DNA of 64,000 nt, taken from Watersipora subatra (Eukaryota; Bryozoa; Gymnolaemata; Cheilostomatida; Watersiporidae). A program made the translations under genes and the position numbers. Position 1 is the stretch's first letter. Each line of letters starts with the position of its first letter. Below the pieces are notes generated by a model. It did not search any database. It was not told the DNA's origin and was given only the letters and a program-made list of their open reading frames with translations. The stretch lies in assembly GCF_963576615.1 (NCBI RefSeq), contig NC_088715.1, forward strand, positions 50,074,007 to 50,138,006. Direction: 5' to 3'. Below, piece by piece: positions 58,026-64,000 of the stretch.

Positions 58026-58399
58026 CTGTAGCTTGAGAAGGAACGGCTATTCAACTATTTAGCTACAAGGAAGCTTTCAAATACACTTTCTATAAATATT
58101 TGTATTTTTATGTCACAACCCATAGAGATATAGATCTTTACCAGTTGGGATAACGCAAAATTAAACAGTTTTTCCAATTTTTCAAAATAATTGCATTTAT
58201 TTATTGAATAATTAATGACTTTCGCTTAGCTTTTTTTAATGTAAATGACACGGAAAAGATCCTTTATCTGGTTATAAAATACACAGTGTTGTCATGAGGT
58301 CTGTTTACGCAATTTTTTATTTTACCAATATTCTGAATAAAGCAATCACTTGAAATGGAAACATTAAAAGTAAAATAAAGCTTATGCGGTTGTTGACCC

Positions 58400-58620
58400 T
58401 ATAGCACCAGTAGTTCTTCAATACTAGCATTAACCCAAAATTGGCCTATGTTTACTTTCATCGCTTTTGATGCATGTGAAGCTAAGGTCAACAGAGCTCT
58501 TTCAGAGAATTATCTAATTTAGTTAATCCTGATAATGAAAGTAGTGCTAAGGCTCTGTTGGTAACCACTCTACTAACATATGCTAACAAAGAGACAATAC
58601 AATCTCAACACATTTCCTAA
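58400..58620 (+). pseudogene. Right-arm copy of the unknown SAKALLVTTLLTY segment
   Basis: Reads FIAFDACEAK, then after a stop and frame break NLVNPDNESSAKALLVTTLL and TYANKETIQSQHIS. Partner of 27963-28154. From 58.62 to 59.0 kb the sequence mirrors 27.6-27.95 kb. Confidence 0.35.
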
Positions 58621-59104
58621 AATCTTGTGAAATGCTTGTTTTAATAAAGTGTTAATAACTCAAGAACTACATAAAATTGAACCAGCGTGGTGAAAGCAGT
58701 TATCAACTATATAATTATTTTGTGTCAAAAATTGTTTGATTTATTTTTCCTTATTATTATGTGAGTCTATGGTTTATACAATGCAATATTATCCTTAATA
58801 TAACAATGTTCTAGATATATCTGTATATAAAGTAAGTTGGGGTATTATATCGTAAATTTACTTTTTGAATTTAGCTATAGTTGATAATTCTACGTAGATT
58901 GACATCTGCAATGTTATTAGTAAATTGTGGGTTTTGCTGGGTCCTACAATTGTTCTTACTCTTTACTTGTTGGTTTGTAAAGATGTTTGTTCTATAAAAT
59001 ATCCAATAGTGATTGCAGGGATGCATCGTTTTATTTCTTGATTATGCTGTCGAGGTTATGGTCTACATTCATAACCAAAATACTTAGCAATTTTTGAGTT
59101 GAAA

Positions 59105-59175
59105 GCTTGCTGAGAGTTTTTGTCCGATCGGCATTAAGCAAGGCTCGAACCACCAACCTCCGTAAGTACGGTGTA
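59105..59175 (-). mobile_element. Possible SINE head fragment
   Basis: The minus strand contains GAGGTTGGTGGTTCGAGCC, a good B-box match (GGTTCGAGCC). No convincing A box lies at tRNA distance, so this is only a fragment or chance. Confidence 0.3.
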
Positions 59176-59249
59176 GGGAATGAATTTGGTATAGATGTAG
59201 TTATGGGCTTTGATAATCTATTTAATAATCTCGTGTAGACTAACATCTT

Positions 59250-60245
59250 CAATGCTTCAGTAAATTGTGAGTTTTGCTGAATCCATGTGTATGATATTCA
59301 TCATGCTATTGTTCTTATTTTCTATTTGTTGGTTTGTGAAGATCTTTGTTTTGCAGAACATTCAATGATGATTGATGATATACTACATATCATGAGAGAA
59401 GTGTTTTGCGTAGTTGAAATGAATTGAGAGAGAAAATAAAAACAACTGTAAAGGTTTTCAAACTTTGTCAAACAACTTTAACTTTCAAACTTCATATCAT
59501 GAAGAAAATGCTTTGTTCAAGGCAAATAAATTAAAAATAAAACAACTATAAAAGGGTTTAGATGTAAAAGTGAAATAATTAGCAAGTAATAGCTAATCTG
59601 AGTCTGTTTTACTACAATTACAATATGAGATGATTCGGTAATGATACAATTAATATGAACTGAGAAAACAAAATAAAACTTCTGAATATGTTGGATTAAT
59701 AATAAAAACTATTGCATAGAAGTGTGTATATAAAAAAGTTACTGTTCCACCAGCAGTATCCATCAAAAATCTGAATACAACGATACTGGTGCGGAAGTAT
59801 GTAAAAGTGAGATACTGTAGTGTTTTTGTCTGATCGAAGGTGAGAGAATCTAGAAGCCTTCCTACCCAAGATAATACAATTGTTTAAGTGAAAAGTATTA
59901 ACCTTTACAGCAATTTATCGATTGAATCTTACAAAAAGCCCAAAATAGAGATTCACAAAAACGCAAAAAAAATCGTGTTTCATTGAGTTAATACAATTTA
60001 ATCGCCAATTTCTAATATCAAGAGAATCTATTGTTGATATATCGTTTTGCCAAAAACAAATGAGCCCTAATAAAGGCGAAGACAAAAAAGCATCGCGTTT
60101 TAGAAAGCAAAAGGAGTTTATAAAGTTGTAATTATTATGTCAACTTGGTGTGAAAACGGAAAACGATGTATGCTTAGCATGGATTTTTAAATCCATTATT
60201 TTAATAGCTATATCTGGACATACCGAAAACAAAAAACACACTTTG
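59250..60245. other. Interval without recognised gene
   Basis: Includes an inverted relative of the 13.4-14.4 kb modules near 59.44-59.55 kb (TTTTCAAACTTTGTCAAACA; TTCAAACTTCATATCATGA). The remainder is AT-rich, with nothing identifiable. Confidence 0.5.
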
Positions 60246-60247
60246 TG

Positions 60248-60248
<1 letters not shown>

Positions 60249-60290
<42 letters not shown>
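60249..60290. repeat. (TA)n microsatellite
   Basis: A pure TA run of about 40 bp. Confidence 0.95.
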
Positions 60291-60291
<1 letters not shown>

Positions 60292-60349
60292 TAGATGCAG
60301 TATGAACAGTCTCTTGCATGAAAGTGCTCAATATTAAAATAGAGCGATG

Positions 60350-60514
60350 TAAAATTGGGTAAAAATGAAAGTTAAAGTTAAGTTTAAAACAACTTTATTA
60401 CTAATAGTTTCATATTGCCATGCAAGAATCATCAGATGATGATTATTGCATGGCAATATGAAACTATTAGTAATAAAGTTGTTTTAAACTTAACTTTAAC
60501 TTTCATTTTTACCC

Positions 60515-60521
<7 letters not shown>
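60350..60521. repeat. Perfect 76-bp-arm hairpin abutting a TA microsatellite
   Basis: Arm 60350-60425 and arm 60446-60521 are exact reverse complements (TAAAATTGGGTAAAAATG ... CATTGCCATGCAA-type ends pair throughout). The 20-nt spacer (GAATCATCAGATGATGATTA) is itself largely self-complementary. The right arm runs straight into (TA)n at 60522-60597. Confidence 0.93.

Positions 60522-60597
<76 letters not shown>
60522..60597. repeat. (TA)n microsatellite, about 38 units
   Basis: The longest pure TA run in the window. Confidence 0.95.
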
Positions 60598-60599
<2 letters not shown>

Positions 60600-60605
<6 letters not shown>

Positions 60606-61900
60606 CTGTAGGCCTGCGTTCGTAGATATTATATAGGGGCAACAAAAGGCAAATTATCATAAAAATATTAATCAAGTTTTCGTTGACTATAAATATTAAA
60701 TTTGTTATAATATTTTGGTGACCATCGATTGTATAACATATAGTTACTAATTGAGCTGTGGAAAATCTGAGTGGTGTTTGTGATTGCGATAACAACTCCG
60801 ACTAAATTTCTGCTAACATTTGATGAATTAGACAGAGTGAAGTTGTCATTCCACAACTAGTCAGCTGGTTCAAGAAAAACATATATGTACAATGTATGCT
60901 ATACTAATTATAATTTTCAACAACATATATGCTAAAAGAAAATCGTAGTTATTGTAGAAAATTGCAAAATTGTATTTCAATCAAATTTCTAGTCGATGTT
61001 TAAAATGGCTGTGAGCGCAACTACAACTAAATTTCTGTTTACAATTCCATGTGTAAAAGTGTGGAGTTGTCTGTTCATTACTAATGCTAGCTACTAGATA
61101 AAGATAAACATTTTATCTGTGTTACACTAATTGTATTTTTCACAATAAAAACCATAAAAAATTTTATGATTTTGTATAAAATATTACTCATTACAAAATC
61201 TAAATGATCTATTACCATTATGCGCATCTATGGTAATGATCGCCAAACACAAAACAACAACCATTTGAATTACAACTGTTAAATCACAGGCTATGTAAGA
61301 AAATATTTAATTATTTGAATCATCAATAAATTTGTGAGAGTTTAAGAGACACAAGCATTTTATTTTCCATATCACTCAGTAATAAACCCACACTCACTAT
61401 TATAATAACTATAACTACCATTACTATGCCACAAAAAGTAGGCAACTCCAATAAGCAATGCATAACTGCAAGTTAGAGAAATCTTGCAGTAGTATTGACT
61501 TATTAACAGAAAACCCTTTTAGCAAGAAAATCCAGCCTAGTGTTGACAGGTCAAGGGTACTAGATTGACAGGCCACTCACTACCTTTTTTATATAACGAC
61601 TTATATTCCTACATAAAATGTGAATTACTATTTTATTTTGATGTTCCGCTTATAGTTGAACACATAAAAATCTAACAGCTAGTGTTAGAATAATATGCCG
61701 TAGGTAGTTGTTAACTTCACTATAGGATTTTAACGTCATTACCATTAACTAGGACTAGTTTTAGTGAATATGTCAAGGTCAAGGTCAAGCTGAACTTACT
61801 GCGCGTCTAAAAATTAAGAGGAAAAGAAAGCTATGACGAACAAGTATAATTCATACTATTGTCTTCTCAGCTACTATTAAAGTACGAATGAGGTTTAGAC
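60600..61900 (-). other. Right-arm copy of the unit B downstream region
   Basis: Reverse complement matches 24.95-25.85 kb: GGCCTGTCAATCTA, TTGCAGTTATGCATTG-type, TAGTAATGAACAGACAAC, TTTTACACA and AAACAGAAATTT, GCGCTCACAGCCAT. It is the 3' flank of the terminal sulfotransferase exon in both units. No separate gene. Confidence 0.6.
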
Positions 61901-61907
61901 AGCTTCA

Positions 61908-62108
61908 CTACCTTTTTGTGAAGGCATATTCACGTAGCCTTTTATATTTTTTGCTGGAGAACCTTATGAGCAGTTTACAAAAACGAAGAGAGAGTGTAAG
62001 TTCTTCATGCCAGTAACTCTCAGGAATGGTAACAGGATTGTAAGACTTCAGGGCTTGTGGACACCAGACTTTTGTGAGGTTCAGATTAATCTGTGAGAAA
62101 TAGGCAAC
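61908..62108 (-). CDS. Terminal exon of a second Gal3ST-like gene
   Basis: Minus strand: acceptor CATGCTACAG just upstream, then VAYFSQINLNLTKVWCPQAL, YNPVTIPESYWHEELTLSLR and FCKLLIRFSSKKYKRLRE, ending TAG (67 codons including stop, phase 0). It aligns through its length with exon 7 of the plus-strand gene (20528-20737), has no frameshift, and is the intact form of the decayed copies at 24.8, 28.6 and 57.9 kb. Confidence 0.85.
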   Translation of the reverse strand, partial: VAYFSQINLNLTKVWCPQALKSYNPVTIPESYWHEELTLSLRFCKLLIRFSSKKYKRLREYAFTKR

Positions 62109-62234
62109 CTGTAGCATGAAAACCATTGTTTATCAACAGTAAAATGAAGTTTTTACGATTGCCTTCTAAATTAACTTGTACTTTTTTATCAGTGACTTAA
62201 TAGCGACTTCCTGCAAATATGACATATCAGCATA

Positions 62235-62565
62235 TTATGCGTGCACAAGCACACACATGCACACAATCATGCACACACGCACATACAGGCACATACAGGC
62301 ACACACATGCACACACACACACACGCATGCACGCAGGCACGCACTCACACACACACACTCATTCACCCATACTGGTGTGCACCCATACCCAAAAACGCAC
62401 ATACAGGCACACACATGCACACAGACACACACACACACGCACACGCATGCACACACACACTCATTCACCCATACTGGTGTGCACGGTTGCACCCATACCC
62501 AAAAACGCATATACAGGCACACACCCATACACGCATACGCACGCACACACACACGCACACACAGA
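62235..62565 (+). repeat. (CA)n-rich microsatellite with an internal duplication of about 100 bp
   Basis: CACA/CACG runs. The block ACTCATTCACCCATACTGGT...CCCATACCCAAAAACGC occurs twice (about 62355 and 62458). It lies in the last intron of the minus-strand gene and is the reverse partner of the 23.7-kb GT tract. Open frames across it are artefacts. Confidence 0.9.
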
Positions 62566-62675
62566 CTATTGCAATTCGGGATTTAGTGAAAGAAATTTGC
62601 AAATTCAAGTTTCTGAACCTTAGTCTCAGCTAAAAACCTAGGTATAAATTAAAATAATCACAGATAACTTCTCAC

Positions 62676-62934
62676 CTCATCCCAGAAATAATAATCTTCT
62701 AGTTCTGGTTGTTTCCACCATGTCTCATTTAACCTGTCATACAGAAGCTTGTCTCCCAGGTTTACTTCTGGAGATAACAATGTTTTCCTGTTTTTTTCAG
62801 AGATTGGTGGTCCATGTTTTGGTTTTCCCACAACGAGTTTAGTGTAGAATATATCTTGATAAGACCAGCTAAATCTTTTCTTTAGAATGAGAAGGGAAGC
62901 GTCGTAAACTTCAGTTAAAATGATAACATCGACA
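62676..62934 (-). CDS. Penultimate exon of the second Gal3ST-like gene
   Basis: Minus strand: acceptor ATTTTTTCTC..TTTTAG (CACTAAAA on plus), 259 nt, donor GTGAGA. It reads VDVIILTEVYDASLLILKKR, FSWSYQDIFYTKLVVGKPKH, LLSPEVNLGDKLLYDRLNET and WWKQPELEDYYFWDE. It has the same length and phase as exon 6 of the plus-strand gene and is free of stops. The upstream exons carrying the PAPS-binding motifs must lie beyond the right edge. Confidence 0.88.
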
Positions 62935-64000
62935 CTAAAAAGTACAGTGAGAAAAAATTTTTTTATCAGGATATGTCTGCAATTCTGATCAACAATTAAT
63001 CAATGTCACAACTACTTTTAAGTTACTGTTTAAAAATTTAGACTTTGAATAATTAACTTAACGTTCAGATCTGTAAAGATTAATTTGCATAATGTTTTAG
63101 AAAATTTTATCAGAAATTATAGATATTTTTCATCATATTTGCGTATGTTTGTTATGATTGAGGTGATCTGGCTACCAGGATTTTTTTAGATTACAATTGA
63201 CTAAATTCGATTACTGCCAAAATGCTCCGAAGAAAAGTGTGTGTGAAATGATGTCACTAGTTGCTGTCATCGCTATAGTTGATTTTGACTATTGCAATCA
63301 AGTTGCATCATTTTGCATTTCTTTTCTGTTGTTCTGCGCAATTATAGATGTCATGATTGCATTTTCTTCACTTGATACAAGCATCATAACCGAGCAATCA
63401 AGTTTGTTTCAATTTTACCTTGAAACCTTTTGGCTGTCAAATCCCCAAATACTACACACGATCAAAGTCGATAATTTCTGACAAGATGAAAACGCAAACG
63501 AAACAAATTGTCCTTAGAGATTAACTCATTTGGTCAGATACAAGAGGAGAAAACTCAATAAACTTAGCAAACCCATTTGATCAATCATACATAAAATGTG
63601 TATCTGCGTAACTGTAAAAATCATCTACAAATGTGATTGAGCATTTACAGTATTAACTATTTTTTGACGACATGGCTTTTATTGATCCGCACACATCAGT
63701 GTGTAAAAGTTTTAGTACTGACTGGATTTTATTTTAAGTTGAGCTGAGCTTGCGCCACAGTGAATCTGATTTAGGTATGGCTGTAGTAGCGTGATAAGAT
63801 CAATCAATATTTAAGTACTACAGTTTGTTGGCTGGTGTACCTTGAACACAGTTGTTTGCGGTTGTTGCACACCCAATTCGAGAAAAGATTGCAGTTGTTA
63901 ACCAATGTGTATATTACGTCATACAGGGTTGACTCATGAGCCACGATGGCATTAATGCTAAAGGATAATAATACAAAACCTACACTAAGAGTATTCACCT
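62935..64000 (-). other. Intron of the second Gal3ST-like gene, running off the window
   Basis: No coding exon was recognised. The last bases (ATTCACCT, i.e. AGGTGAAT on the minus strand) would fit a splice donor at the very edge, as expected from the 960-bp spacing of exons 5 and 6 in the plus-strand gene, but this cannot be tested here. Confidence 0.4.

Larger units (their letters stand above)
41461..62108 (-). repeat. Right arm of the large inverted duplication
   Basis: Reverse-complement counterpart of 24.35-40.1 kb, in mirrored order. It is longer than the left arm because it carries a piggyBac, a gag-only LTR element, the 47.3-50.3 kb TIR element, an hAT MITE, an RLE LINE fragment, and an extra tandem copy of about 0.4 kb (54.78-55.15 repeated at 55.55-55.93 kb). 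It lacks the second 860-bp copy of the left arm. Confidence 0.8.

Noticed and set aside
60415..60795. Open frames of Ile-Tyr repeats
   Set aside because: Translation of TA microsatellite; same for 14435-14779 and the start of the frame at 57543.

Overview
This is a eukaryotic, AT-rich, intron-rich and heavily transposon-loaded window from an invertebrate animal. The evidence is split genes with GT...AG introns in consistent phases, a Golgi-type galactose 3-O-sulfotransferase gene, and a mix of BEL/Pao, Penelope (GIY-YIG), restriction-endonuclease-type LINE, hAT (ZBED5-like), piggyBac, a gag-only LTR element and tRNA-derived SINEs. A lophotrochozoan is plausible, but nothing here proves the phylum. 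No prokaryotic features (operons, Shine-Dalgarno sites, CRISPR) are present.

Layout. 1-1.9 kb: decayed 3' end of a BEL/Pao retrotransposon. 2.16-20.74 kb (+): a seven-coding-exon gene for a type II membrane galactose 3-O-sulfotransferase (Gal3ST family). The seven exons sum to 1167 nt with every splice phase compatible, but one in-frame TAA falls at codon 287. Its introns hold an hAT relic with a target-site duplication, small tandem duplications, a minisatellite, SINEs, an RLE-type LINE 3' end and a Penelope endonuclease fragment. 21-31 kb: two diverged tandem units (about 22.9-26.1 and 27.9-31.1 kb), each carrying a decayed copy of the last sulfotransferase exon. 31.5-38.1 kb: minisatellites (39-bp, 15-bp and about 41-bp units), direct duplications and hairpins. 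38.8-40.9 kb: a ZBED5-like hAT transposon relic.

From about 41.46 kb to 62.1 kb almost everything between about 24.3 and 40.1 kb reappears as its reverse complement, in mirrored order: hAT, flank, ATGGAAATG array, 15-bp array, 39-bp minisatellite, the unit with the decayed sulfotransferase exon, then a second sulfotransferase exon with a (GT)n tract upstream. The window is therefore dominated by one very large imperfect inverted duplication. The right arm is longer because it took insertions the left arm lacks: a piggyBac element (42.56-44.08 kb), a gag-only LTR retrotransposon (44.54-46.09 kb), a roughly 3-kb TIR transposon with an apparently intact two-exon gene (47.3-50.3 kb), an hAT MITE (53.04-53.51 kb) and an RLE LINE fragment (56.65-57.5 kb).

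The right end (61.9-62.9 kb, minus strand) holds the last two coding exons of a second, less damaged Gal3ST paralogue whose 5' exons lie beyond the window. The two sulfotransferase genes thus converge on the inverted duplication. The least familiar item is the 47.3-50.3 kb element: TIRs of about 300 bp, identical 84-bp flanking repeats, and a 561-residue two-exon protein with Cys clusters and a DNCCGQNKN...GHTFMSAD signature that I cannot place securely in a known transposase superfamily.
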